From positions 39,726-103,725 of the forward strand of contig CAWJFY010000008.1 in the NCBI GenBank assembly GCA_963842295.1: a stretch of 64,000 nucleotides of DNA. Reading direction: 5' to 3'. The DNA is from JAJNBA01 sp963842295. Lineage in GTDB: Bacteria; Actinomycetota; UBA4738; HRBIN12. The notes beneath the pieces were generated by a model. It had not been told where the DNA came from. It was given only the letters and a program-made list of their open reading frames with translations, and did not search any database. The translations under genes were made by a program, and so were the position numbers. Positions 35,667-43,489 of this stretch are shown here, in pieces; within the stretch, counting starts at the first letter, position 1, and each line of letters opens with the position of its first letter.

Positions 35667-36311
35667 ATGAAGTCCCCACAGAACGGTCGACCGGCCACAC
35701 TGCGAGGCCGTCGGACCATCGTCCTGCTCGCGGTGGTGACGCTCGCGTCCGGGCTCGCAGTCGCCAGCGTTCGCGCGCTGGCGAGCGACTCGACCCCGCT
35801 TCGGACTCGACCCGATCCGAGCGTCACGGTCACGCCGGACCGTCCGGCCCTTCCCGCGGCCGTCACGAGCCCCGCTCCGCCAGTGACCACGACGCAGCCG
35901 TCGCCGACTGCTGAGCCCGCGGCGGACCCGGCGGCGTTGGCCGACGGCGTCTACCCGACGTTCGTCCGCGCCGTCAACGTGCGCGATACGACCGTCACCG
36001 TGGACGTCCTTCAGGTCTTCGCCGGGAGTGATGCACACCAGGCGGCGGTCGAGGACGGCGTCCCGTGGAAGGACGTTCGGTACGACCCCGTTTACATCCG
36101 GAACGAGAACCCGATGCTGCGGACGCTCGAGGTCGCTCGTGACGCCCACATCGCGTTCCTCGGAGGGTGCCAGGCGTCGAACCGGTGGGGCGGCCTGACG
36201 CGACTTCGCGAAGAGACGACGCCATTCACCGAGGCCCTGTACTACGAGATCACGGTCGTCGGCGGCAGCATCACCGGGATCCTCCAGAAGATCGCCGTCT
36301 CGGCCTGCTGA
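35667..36311 (+). CDS. Hypothetical membrane-anchored or secreted protein
   Basis: A 214-residue protein of no family I recognise. The ATG at 35667 follows AGGAGG by eight bases; the frame is open further upstream but has no better start. An N-terminal basic segment and hydrophobic helix (IVLLAVVTLASGLAVASV) act as signal or anchor, followed by a 50-residue Pro/Thr/Ala-rich linker and a folded-looking C-terminal part with VYPTFVRAVNVRDTTVTVDVLQVF and a final YYEITVVGGSITGILQKIAVSAC. Thirteen bases separate it from the CapA-like gene, so the two are likely co-expressed at the cell surface. Confidence 0.75.
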   Translation: MKSPQNGRPATLRGRRTIVLLAVVTLASGLAVASVRALASDSTPLRTRPDPSVTVTPDRPALPAAVTSPAPPVTTTQPSPTAEPAADPAALADGVYPTFVRAVNVRDTTVTVDVLQVFAGSDAHQAAVEDGVPWKDVRYDPVYIRNENPMLRTLEVARDAHIAFLGGCQASNRWGGLTRLREETTPFTEALYYEITVVGGSITGILQKIAVSAC

Positions 36312-36324
36312 GGAGGACGGAGGG

Positions 36325-37521
36325 ATGGGATCGACGCACGCCGCCAGGGGTCGACCGGCCGGCGGACTGCGATGGGTGGCGAGGGTGAGCGTGCTGCTCA
36401 CCCTCGCTTCCTGCGCGGCCGCCTCGACGGGAGCGCCACGGGTGAGAACGAGGGGCACCCTCGTGATCCACGGGACCGGTGACGTGAGCCTCGATCCCTC
36501 TCAGATCCCCTCGTTCCGGACCCACGGATACGGCTGGGCATGGAGCGGATTGAGCGGGCTGTTCCGCTACGACGACCTCACCATGGTGAATCTGGAATGT
36601 CCGGCGACCGACGTGGTGGATCCCGAGCCCAAGGCGTTCACGTTCCGGTGCGATCCGCGAGCCCTCGCGTCGGCCCGTCGGGCCGGCGTCGACGTCGCCA
36701 ACCAGGCGAACAACCATGCCTACGACCATGGACCAGCTGGTCTCGTGGACTCCTTGAGCACGATCCGCGCTGCGGGGGTCGCTCCCGTCGGCGCCGGGAT
36801 CGACCAGTCCGCCTCGCTACGCGCGGCCAACTTCCGGATCCACGGCTGGGCGGTCGCCGTCCTCGGGATCAACCAGGTGCTCGACCCGGTGGACCAGGTC
36901 GCGGGTCCGGACAAGCCGGGGACGGCCGCCGGGCACGACTTCCGGCTCGCGCTGCGGGCCGTCCGGGACGCGGCTGCCTCCTCGGACCTCGTCGTCGTCA
37001 TGATCCATTGGGGGGTCGAGCTCGAAGCGCGACCGAGGCGATACCAGATCCACCAAGCCCATCAGATGATCGACGCCGGCGCCGACGTGATCCTCGGATC
37101 GCACCCGCACCGACTCCAGCCGATGGAGACCTACCGAGACCGCCCGATCTTCTACAGCCTGGGGAACTTCGTGTGGTCTCGCGTGACGCCGGCGCTGTCG
37201 GCGACCGCGGTCGCAGAGGTCGTCGTGGCACCCGACGGCGCGATCCGAGGACGCTTGCTGCCGGTCGAGATCGTCTCGGACGGTCACCCGGTGCTCGTGA
37301 CCGGACCGGAGACTCGCGGTCAGACGCGATCCCCCGTGCTGCGCGAGCTGGAGTGTGGCTACGCGGGCAGATCCACGACCGCGCGAGCGATCCCGATGAC
37401 GTCCCGGTCGGCGAGAGGCAGGAGGAATCCTCGGACGGGAACGGCCACACGGACGGTCGCCTCCGACGTCCCCTCCGCGCACGAGCACGACACGAGCCGA
37501 GCGCCGTTCCGGACTGCATAG
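36325..37521 (+). CDS. CapA-family (PGA_cap) lipoprotein, putative metallophosphatase
   Basis: A 398-residue protein with a lipobox LLTLASC (Cys near 32) and a CapA-type calcineurin-like domain: GTGDVSLDP, MVNLECPATD, ANQANNHAYDHGPAGL, MIHWGVELE and DVILGSHPHRLQPMETY followed by FYSLGNFVW. Relatives take part in poly-gamma-glutamate or surface polymer metabolism. The last 55 residues are low-complexity and overlap the convergent tadE-like gene by 163 bases. The ancestral stop was probably earlier, near the end of the conserved domain. SD-like GGACGGAGGG precedes the ATG. Confidence 0.85.
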   Translation: MGSTHAARGRPAGGLRWVARVSVLLTLASCAAASTGAPRVRTRGTLVIHGTGDVSLDPSQIPSFRTHGYGWAWSGLSGLFRYDDLTMVNLECPATDVVDPEPKAFTFRCDPRALASARRAGVDVANQANNHAYDHGPAGLVDSLSTIRAAGVAPVGAGIDQSASLRAANFRIHGWAVAVLGINQVLDPVDQVAGPDKPGTAAGHDFRLALRAVRDAAASSDLVVVMIHWGVELEARPRRYQIHQAHQMIDAGADVILGSHPHRLQPMETYRDRPIFYSLGNFVWSRVTPALSATAVAEVVVAPDGAIRGRLLPVEIVSDGHPVLVTGPETRGQTRSPVLRELECGYAGRSTTARAIPMTSRSARGRRNPRTGTATRTVASDVPSAHEHDTSRAPFRTA

Positions 37522-37724
37522 TGCTCGGCGAGCTGAGTCGGCTCGATGCCCGACGGCAAGGCCAGTTCCTGCGCCGTGGCGAGCGCGGCGAGGTCGGCTA
37601 CGGCCTCGGCGCGCGACCGTGCGATGAGCGCCCGTCCGACATCGGCCGCGCCCATCGTGACGACGAGCGCCATCCCCACGGCGGCGGCCACGAGCACCGA
37701 GACACTGCCTCGTTCAGACCTCAT
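37359..37724 (-). CDS. TadE-like pseudopilin neighbour protein
   Basis: A 121-residue protein starting RSERGSVSVLVAAAVGMALV, a TadE/TadG-type N-terminus with one membrane helix. The rest has the Rv3654c-like pattern found at the end of actinobacterial tad operons (QELALPSG, GARLVSCSC). It is probably exported and associated with the Flp pilus. Its ATG overlaps the tadE stop (ATGA). Last gene of the leftward pilus operon; its 3' half is antisense to the capA-like gene. Confidence 0.85.
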   Translation of the reverse strand: MRSERGSVSVLVAAAVGMALVVTMGAADVGRALIARSRAEAVADLAALATAQELALPSGIEPTQLAEHYAVRNGARLVSCSCAEGTSEATVRVAVPVRGFLLPLADRDVIGIARAVVDLPA

Positions 37725-38119
37725 CCGAACTCCTGCCGAGCGGCCGTGGAAGCAGTCATGCCGACCGAATCCCCGAAGAGCCAGACGACGAACGGCACTC
37801 GAATCGAGGCCAGGTAACGGATCGATACCGTCACCGGTTCGCCTCGAACGCCCTCACGGGTCACCGCGAGATCTACGGACCCCTCGTCGAGTGATGGCGC
37901 GGCGGCAAGAGCGGCCGACCGGATCGCCGAAGGATCCTCTTGCACGGCGGCGGCGCGCGCCCCGGCGCGCGCCGCCGACTCCACCAGCAATCGGTCGCGG
38001 ACGAGCAGCCCCGTCTGAACGAGTGCGAGCGCTACCACGAGCACCAATGGCAACACGAGAGCGAACTCGACCGCCGCCGTACCTCGTTCCGACCGACGAG
38101 CGTCAGGCGGCGTTCGCAT
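37721..38119 (-). CDS. tadE: TadE-family pilus protein
   Basis: A 132-residue protein. SERGTAAVEFALVLPLVLVVALALVQTGLL is the TadE signature: a Gly followed by Glu five residues later and a hydrophobic helix, resembling a prepilin-type signal. The C-terminal part would lie outside the membrane. The ATG at 38119 (a GTG one codon upstream is equally possible) lies inside the end of the flp gene. The stop overlaps the next start, so the genes are coupled. Confidence 0.88.
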   Translation of the reverse strand: MRTPPDARRSERGTAAVEFALVLPLVLVVALALVQTGLLVRDRLLVESAARAGARAAAVQEDPSAIRSAALAAAPSLDEGSVDLAVTREGVRGEPVTVSIRYLASIRVPFVVWLFGDSVGMTASTAARQEFG

Positions 38120-38315
38120 CACCGATCACGCTGTCGATCACACCGTCGAAGAACGCGGGCAGCTTGCCGGACGAACGAGCCCAGGCGATCAGGACCACGG
38201 CCACGGCGGCCGCGGCGAGGATCACGAGCGCATACTCGGCCGTGGTCTGTCCTTCCTCCCTGCGGAGCCGGAGGGTATCGACGGTGCGCAGGAACAGGGC
38301 GTACAGGAAGAGCAT
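38103..38315 (-). CDS. flp: Flp-type pilin
   Basis: A 70-residue prepilin. The basic leader LRLRREEG ends at the cleavage glycine, followed by QTTAEYALVILAAAAVAVVLI, with Glu at +5 and Tyr at +6 as in Flp pilins. The remainder is a short polar tail. This is the structural subunit of the Tad pilus. The ATG has a near-perfect AGGAGGTGA site six bases upstream, the strongest in the operon, in keeping with high expression. Confidence 0.93.
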   Translation of the reverse strand: MLFLYALFLRTVDTLRLRREEGQTTAEYALVILAAAAVAVVLIAWARSSGKLPAFFDGVIDSVIGDANAA

Positions 38316-38329
38316 CGGTTCACCTCCTC

Positions 38330-39034
38330 TCAGCGGATGGACTGGACGGTGGTGAGCAGGACCGGGACCACCGTCAGGAGGAGGAAGGCGGGGAGGACCA
38401 GGAACACCAGCGGGAAGAGCATCTTCACGGGGGCAGCGCGGGCCCGTTCCGCCACGGCCGCGCTCCGGGATCTCCGCACCTCCGCGGCGAGCTCCCGAGT
38501 CGCGTCGGTGAGCGAGGTGCCGAGCGTTTCGGTGCGCGTCAGCACGGCAACCGCGCGCCGAAGGTCCGGGAGGCGGAGGCGCTCGGTGGCCGCCGCGAGC
38601 TCCTCCCGCCAGCGAGCGCCGAGCTCCACCGCATCCAACGACGTCGTGAGCTCCGCACCGAGAGGACCGCGTAGGGCCGACACCGATCGCTGGAGCCCTG
38701 CAACGGCCGACAGGCCCGCAGTGGATCCCGCCGCGAGCAGATCGAGCAGCTGCGGGATCTCGGCGTCCATCGCCCGACGGCGGCGGGCGTCGGCACGAGA
38801 GGCTGCGAGTACGCGGATCCGACCGCCGAGCAGCAGGGCCAATGGAACCGTCAACAGTTTGGGAGCTGGGATCAGCGCTCCGATCATCGCGAAGCCCGCG
38901 AACCAGAGGTACCGAACGTCCGCCGGTCGAGCCCAGCCTCGGGAGATCCGTTTCCGGGGCAGGGCGAGGGCGACGCCGACCACCCCGCATCCAGCCGCGA
39001 CCGCGGCGAGGGACCCCGCGACGAGCGCCTCCAT
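38330..39034 (-). CDS. tadC: TadC-like pilus assembly membrane protein
   Basis: A 234-residue T2SF-domain protein. Membrane helices lie at the start (VAGSLAAVAAGCGVVGVALAL), near 50-75, and at the end (MLFPLVFLVLPAFLLLTVVPVLL); a cytoplasmic helical region with the conserved AEIPQLLDLLAAGSTAGLS and TSLTDATRELA lies between. It forms the inner-membrane platform with TadB. ATG at 39034 shares one base with the tadB stop (TGATG). The frame extends ten codons upstream without need. Confidence 0.9.
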   Translation of the reverse strand: MEALVAGSLAAVAAGCGVVGVALALPRKRISRGWARPADVRYLWFAGFAMIGALIPAPKLLTVPLALLLGGRIRVLAASRADARRRRAMDAEIPQLLDLLAAGSTAGLSAVAGLQRSVSALRGPLGAELTTSLDAVELGARWREELAAATERLRLPDLRRAVAVLTRTETLGTSLTDATRELAAEVRRSRSAAVAERARAAPVKMLFPLVFLVLPAFLLLTVVPVLLTTVQSIR

Positions 39035-39834
39035 CACCGCACCTCGAGGAGGTGGCGGATCCACAGGAACGCCAGGATCTCCAGCCCGAGGCCGAGACCG
39101 AGTGTTGTTTTCCCGAGCGGGGTCGCGATCGCATCGAGCATCTCCCGTCGGGAGGTCAGCAGGAGGAACCCGAAGAACCCGATCGGCAGCATGCCGAGTA
39201 TCACGCCGGACAAGCGGGCCTGGGCCGTAAGTGCGCGCACGTCGCGATGAGCAGCGCGGCGCTCCCGCAACGTTCCGGCGAGGCTGTCGAGAACGGTCGG
39301 TAGATCACCGCCGCTGCGACGATGGAGGTCCAGCACGCCGACGATGAGAACAGCGTCATCGGAGCCCTGCGCATCCGCCCAGTCGGACAGGGCCTCGCCC
39401 ACAGGTGTGCCAACGTCGATCTTGTCGACCAGGCTCGCGAGGGCGCTCCTCAGTGGTTCGTCCGCCTCATCACGCGCGTAGGCGAACGACTGCGCGAGCG
39501 ACAGACCAGCCCTCAGTCCCGCGGACATCGCGCCCACGGCGTCGGCGAGCTGCTCGCCCGCTCGCCGGCGCACACTGGCCCGCATACGTCGGAGGAAGAC
39601 GAACCGGACCACGGCGATGCCCGCAGCGCCTGCCAGGGCAAGCACGGGCCCGGCCGTGACGAGGAAGAAGAGGAGTGCCAGCGGCCAAAGGAACATCCAC
39701 GACGGGCGCAGAACAAGCCGATCGTGTCGTTCGACACCTAGCTCCTGCGTCACCCGCTCCGAACGCGCGGTCGCGACGGCACGCTCCGCGAAAACCCCGG
39801 CGATCGCCAGCAGACCGGACGCAAGCCCGATCAT
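39034..39834 (-). CDS. tadB: TadB-like pilus assembly membrane protein
   Basis: A 266-residue T2SF-domain protein with helices near 45-75 and at the C-terminus (SGVILGMLPIGFFGFLLL and LGLGLGLEILAFLWI). The core has QLADAVGAMSAGLRAGLSLAQSFAYARDEADEPLRSAL and LHRRSGGDLPTVLDSLAGTLRERR, typical of TadB. With TadC it makes the platform on which the CpaF ATPase acts. Its ATG overlaps the cpaF stop by four bases (ATGA). Confidence 0.9.
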   Translation of the reverse strand: MIGLASGLLAIAGVFAERAVATARSERVTQELGVERHDRLVLRPSWMFLWPLALLFFLVTAGPVLALAGAAGIAVVRFVFLRRMRASVRRRAGEQLADAVGAMSAGLRAGLSLAQSFAYARDEADEPLRSALASLVDKIDVGTPVGEALSDWADAQGSDDAVLIVGVLDLHRRSGGDLPTVLDSLAGTLRERRAAHRDVRALTAQARLSGVILGMLPIGFFGFLLLTSRREMLDAIATPLGKTTLGLGLGLEILAFLWIRHLLEVR

Positions 39835-41096
39835 CCGTCCGGTCCTTCTCGGAAGAGCCAGTCGCCGACGTCCTCGCCGCGGTCGGCGAGGACGTCGGCA
39901 ACCCGCGGCACCGAGCCCGTCGCCGTGAATCCGCCATCGTCACCCTCGCGTCCGCGGAAACGGTACAGAGGTGACACGAGCGGCTCTCCGCGATGGGTCC
40001 CCTCGACCGCAGCGATCTCCCAGACGATCCGGCGACCTCCCCGGAGGCGCGCAAGCTGCACCACAACGTCGATCGCCGAGGCGACCTGGTTGCGGATATG
40101 GGCGGCCGGCAGTTCGACATCCGACATCATCGCCATCGTCTCCAGGCGCCAGAGCAGGTGCCTACAGGAGTTGGCATGGGCGGTGGACAACGACCCGTCG
40201 TGTCCCGTGTTCATCGCCTGGAGCATGTCGAGGGCTTCACCGCCGCGAACCTCACCGACGATGATCCGGTCGGGGCGCATCCGCAGGGCGTTCCTAACCA
40301 GGTCCCGAACGGTCACCCGGCCCCGGCCTTCCACGTTCGGCGGCCGCGCCTCGAGCGCCACGACGTGCGATCTGTTGAGACGCAGCTCGGCCGCATCTTC
40401 GATCGTGATCAGCCGTTCGTCGTCTTGGATGAACGACGAAAGGATGCCGAGCAAGGTCGTCTTGCCGCTGCCCGCCCCACCGCTGACGACAAGGTTCGCC
40501 CGTCCGCGCACGCACGACTCGAGGAACCGCATCGCTCGGGGCCCGATACAACCTTGCCGCACGATGTCCTCGGCGGTCAGCGGCACGGGAGCGAATGTCC
40601 GGATCGTAAGCACGGGGCCGCGGAGCGAAAGGGGCGGAACGATCGCATGAACCCTGCTGCCTCCCGGAAGTCGCGCGTCCACCCAAGGTGACGCTTGGTC
40701 GACCCGAAGGCCCAGGGGACCTACGATGCGCTCGATCAGGTGAAGGACCGACTCCTCCCCCTCAAACAGCCGGTCCTCCACTCTTTCGATCCGCCCCTCC
40801 CGCTCCACGTATACGTCGTCAGGTCCATTGACCATCACTTCGGTGACCTCGGGATCCCTCAACAGGAACTCGATAGGTCCGAACCCGACGACCTCGTCGG
40901 AAACCTCGTTGACCACGCGCGCCAGGTCTCGCTGAGGGAGCAAGGCTCCGCTCTCACGCATGAGGGTCAGTGCTTCCTCACGCACAACGAGCCGCCGTTC
41001 GGTGCGCGGTGCAGTGGAGAGCCCGCGCGCATCGACCCGCTCACGCAGCTGCGCACGCAGCTGACGCCGCACCCTGGCGAGAGGATCCGTGCTCAT
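39831..41096 (-). CDS. cpaF: Tad secretion ATPase CpaF
   Basis: A 421-residue type II/IV secretion ATPase. After a helical N-terminus come FGPIEFLLRDPEVTEVMVNGPDDVYVEREG, Walker A VSGGAGSGKTTLLG, the Asp box LITIEDAAEL, Walker B PDRIIVGEVRGGEALDML, and MNTGHDGSLSTAHANS with the His box. It powers Flp pilus assembly from the cytoplasmic face. The ATG at 41096 is chosen because conservation starts there; the frame continues upstream through the promoter region. A palindrome (41111-41125) lies just before it. Confidence 0.93.
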   Translation of the reverse strand: MSTDPLARVRRQLRAQLRERVDARGLSTAPRTERRLVVREEALTLMRESGALLPQRDLARVVNEVSDEVVGFGPIEFLLRDPEVTEVMVNGPDDVYVEREGRIERVEDRLFEGEESVLHLIERIVGPLGLRVDQASPWVDARLPGGSRVHAIVPPLSLRGPVLTIRTFAPVPLTAEDIVRQGCIGPRAMRFLESCVRGRANLVVSGGAGSGKTTLLGILSSFIQDDERLITIEDAAELRLNRSHVVALEARPPNVEGRGRVTVRDLVRNALRMRPDRIIVGEVRGGEALDMLQAMNTGHDGSLSTAHANSCRHLLWRLETMAMMSDVELPAAHIRNQVASAIDVVVQLARLRGGRRIVWEIAAVEGTHRGEPLVSPLYRFRGREGDDGGFTATGSVPRVADVLADRGEDVGDWLFREGPDG

Positions 41097-41446
41097 CCTG
41101 TCGTGAACACGAGCGATACTCGCTCTTCGTGGGCCATCCGTCTCCTCCGAACACTCGCGGGGGAAGCAGGCACCAGCACGAGGGGGTGAAGGGGATGTCG
41201 ACCGGCGGAGGAGGCTCGCCGCGTCGAACGATGGACACCCTAGCGCGGAGGTCCGACAAAGAACCATCCCCAAGCCAGGGGGTTCGTCGGACGGGTCGGG
41301 GGATTCCGCCCGGAGCATCCCTCGTCGAGCGGCCACGCGAAGCCCGACTCATCCGAAACCCGAAACGGTCCGCCGTGTGTGTCGCTTGGGGGGAAAGACT
41401 CGGCGTCGTGGTCTCAGCGTGTGGCTGGAGTTGCTACGGTGAGGAG
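41097..41446. other. Divergent control region between cpaF and the DinB gene
   Basis: These 350 bases hold the start regions of both genes, a palindrome next to cpaF, and a TACGGT box six bases before the DinB ATG that fits a leaderless message. No protein gene is convincing on either strand. Confidence 0.45.
41111..41125. promoter_or_regulatory. Palindrome GAGCGA-TAC-TCGCTC upstream of cpaF
   Basis: Perfect six-base arms, 15 bases upstream of the cpaF ATG. On the minus strand the centre contains a TATCGC that could be a -10 box, so a bound protein would block pilus transcription. Confidence 0.45.
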
Positions 41447-41956
41447 ATGAGCAAGACCTTGCTGGATGATGCGTTCGCCCACCACATTTGGGCGTCGCTG
41501 CGGGTGATCGACGAATGCCTCGCGCTCAGCCCGGAGCAATTGGAGACCACCGTTCCGGGGACCTATGGGTCGATCCTCGACACGATGCGCCACCTCGTCG
41601 GCGCCGACTCCTCATACCTGTTCGTCGCGACCGGTGAGCGCACCCCTCTCATCGACGAGGACCACATGGACCTCCCCGAGCTCAGGGCCGTGATGGAGGG
41701 CAACGGCGCCGAATGGGCGAAGGTCCTCGCCCAGGACCCCGACCCGGACGCCGTCCTCGAGAGGCGCCGCGACGACGGGTCCGAGACCCACGCCCCGAGA
41801 AGCATCCGGTTCGCGCAGGTGGTGCATCACGGGACCGATCACCGGAGCCAGATCTGCACCGCACTCACGACGCTCGGTATCGAGCCGCCTGAGATCGACG
41901 TCTGGGACTTCGGCTTCGAGAGCGGCCGCGTGATCGACACCCCGCCCACGTCCTGA
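41447..41956 (+). CDS. DinB-family protein
   Basis: A 169-residue four-helix DinB/DUF664-like protein: LLDDAFAHHIWASLRVIDEC, SILDTMRHLVGADSSYL, and VVHHGTDHRSQICTALTTLG, whose histidines match the three-His metal site of the family. Some DinB proteins are thiol-dependent S-transferases using mycothiol or bacillithiol; most are uncharacterised. It is on the plus strand in the middle of the pilus locus and has its own leaderless-looking start. Confidence 0.88.
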   Translation: MSKTLLDDAFAHHIWASLRVIDECLALSPEQLETTVPGTYGSILDTMRHLVGADSSYLFVATGERTPLIDEDHMDLPELRAVMEGNGAEWAKVLAQDPDPDAVLERRRDDGSETHAPRSIRFAQVVHHGTDHRSQICTALTTLGIEPPEIDVWDFGFESGRVIDTPPTS

Positions 41957-42004
41957 CGAGCTTGCGAAGTCCGCCCATGCCGCTCTGCTTCGATGGCTGT
42001 GGGC

Positions 42005-42256
42005 TCACGCCGTCAGTGTGACCGGGATGTCGACCACGTTGATCTGGGATCCGTCCATGGCACTCACCTCGTAGACCCTGATCGTGCCCGGCTGCGCGGT
42101 CCCCACGTCGTATCGGACGTCCGTGGAGTACGTGCCGCGACAACCGGTCCCACAGGTGGCCATCGTGAACGTCGAAGCCACGGTGTGTCCGTGCTCATCG
42201 AGGACGGCGATCGAAACGACCGACTCGAACACGTTGGCCGTTCCGCTGATCGTCAC
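42005..42256 (-). CDS. Gmad2 immunoglobulin-like domain protein
   Basis: An 83-residue protein that is one Gmad2 domain: VTISGTANVFESVVSIAVLD, ATCGTGCRGTYSTDVRYDV and RVYEVSAMDGSQINVVDIPV, the usual ending. These domains occur in secreted or spore-germination proteins. No signal peptide is visible. The conserved region begins upstream of the GTG at 42256 (LSVSSPVTISG), so translation may start at a CTG that overlaps the ssd stop (CTGA), with a GAGGTGG site before it. Alternatively it is a remnant of a larger protein. Confidence 0.7.
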   Translation of the reverse strand: MTISGTANVFESVVSIAVLDEHGHTVASTFTMATCGTGCRGTYSTDVRYDVGTAQPGTIRVYEVSAMDGSQINVVDIPVTLTA

Positions 42257-42270
42257 CGGGCTCGAGACGC

Positions 42271-43371
42271 TCAGGACGCCACCTCTTCGACAACACGCTC
42301 CGTCAACGCGGCCGCCAGACGATCGAATCGGCGGGCCATCCGGCCTCTCGCCGGCAACAGGCGGCCCCGCTCCTGCGCCGAGCGGACACCGCGGTCGAAC
42401 GGGAGCACGGCGAGCGCGGGCTCTCCGAAGACCCTACCGACGTCGCCAGGCGTGATCTCGCTCCTGGCCGCTCGGTTCACGACGAACGCGACGCGACCCT
42501 CGAGGTGAAGCGGCGAGAAGGCCTCGATCGCACGGGACGTGGCTCGGAACGACACGACGTCGAGCGTGAGTACCTCGAGCAGGCGGCCGGCGCTCTCCGC
42601 GCCCGTGAGGGTCATGGGACCGAGCGCCCGAGGCAAGTGGACCACGACGGCGTCGGCCACTCTGGCCGCGGCGTCGGTGACGAGGCGAAGGTCGTCCGCG
42701 CCGAGGCGAGCAGCCTCCTCGGGCGACGGTGGGAGGAGGACGTCGACCTCGCTCGCGTGGCGCCACAGCGCTCCTTTGAGCTGGTCCGGGCCGAGGTCCT
42801 CGCCGAGCGAGGCCACATCGGCGAACGTGTGGACGGGTTCGGCGTCGTCGTCCGCAGGCGCGCCCAACGCCTGGGCGACGTCGCCGAACATCGGATCCGC
42901 GTCGAGCAGGATCGCCGAACCGCGGCGTGCGAACGCCGCGGCGAGGTGGGTCGCCACGAACGTGACCCCCACGCCGCCGCGGCCGCCGTGGACGGCCACC
43001 ACCGCGCCCCGCTTCGCCGTCTCGTGCACCCGCCGGACGGCGGCCGCGGCGGCACCCAGAAGCTCCTCGCGTTCCTTGGGCCACAGGAAGTAGCCGAACG
43101 CGCCAGCCCTGATCGCCGTCCGGAGCGAGGCCACCGACTCGCGCGTGTCGAGGGCCAGCACCATGCCCGCACCCGTCCGACCGGCGAGCATCGCCGGCGC
43201 GGCCACGATCGCGTCCGGCTCGAGCTGCCGGACCGCCTCGGCAAGCTGTCGGTCGTCGCTTGCCGTCGCCACCACGCGCGCGCGCCCGCTCCGATCGAGG
43301 AAGTGCATGACCTCCTCGGCCACCTCCGGTGCCTCGAGCGCCAGCACGACCCTCGCCACCTGATCCACCAT
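42271..43371 (-). CDS. ssd: CpaE-like/septum-site protein Ssd
   Basis: A 366-residue MinD/ParA-like protein. Residues 1-120 form a receiver-like domain without an obvious phospho-Asp. The P-loop reads VHGGRGGVGVTFVATHLA, lacking both lysines of the deviant Walker A motif, as in the Ssd branch of actinobacteria; DADPMFGDVAQALG and VVVHLPRALGP follow. It positions pilus assembly or septum components. GGGGGAGGAC lies directly before the ATG. It heads the leftward tad locus, separated from cpaF by the Gmad2 and DinB genes. Confidence 0.87.
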   Translation of the reverse strand: MVDQVARVVLALEAPEVAEEVMHFLDRSGRARVVATASDDRQLAEAVRQLEPDAIVAAPAMLAGRTGAGMVLALDTRESVASLRTAIRAGAFGYFLWPKEREELLGAAAAAVRRVHETAKRGAVVAVHGGRGGVGVTFVATHLAAAFARRGSAILLDADPMFGDVAQALGAPADDDAEPVHTFADVASLGEDLGPDQLKGALWRHASEVDVLLPPSPEEAARLGADDLRLVTDAAARVADAVVVHLPRALGPMTLTGAESAGRLLEVLTLDVVSFRATSRAIEAFSPLHLEGRVAFVVNRAARSEITPGDVGRVFGEPALAVLPFDRGVRSAQERGRLLPARGRMARRFDRLAAALTERVVEEVAS

Positions 43372-43489
43372 GTCCTCCCCCTTCGTCGCGGGGGAGGCAA
43401 GCGGGGATGCTCCTGAACGGTAGTCACCACCGCTGACAAACGGAGAGGGGCCGGACGGCAAACGCCACCCTTCCGCTATATCTGCCTGC

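Noticed and set aside
41190..41446. N-terminal extension of the DinB protein back to a start near 41195
   Set aside because: The extra residues are Arg/Pro-rich without similarity to DinB, and the promoter-like box lies directly before the ATG at 41447.
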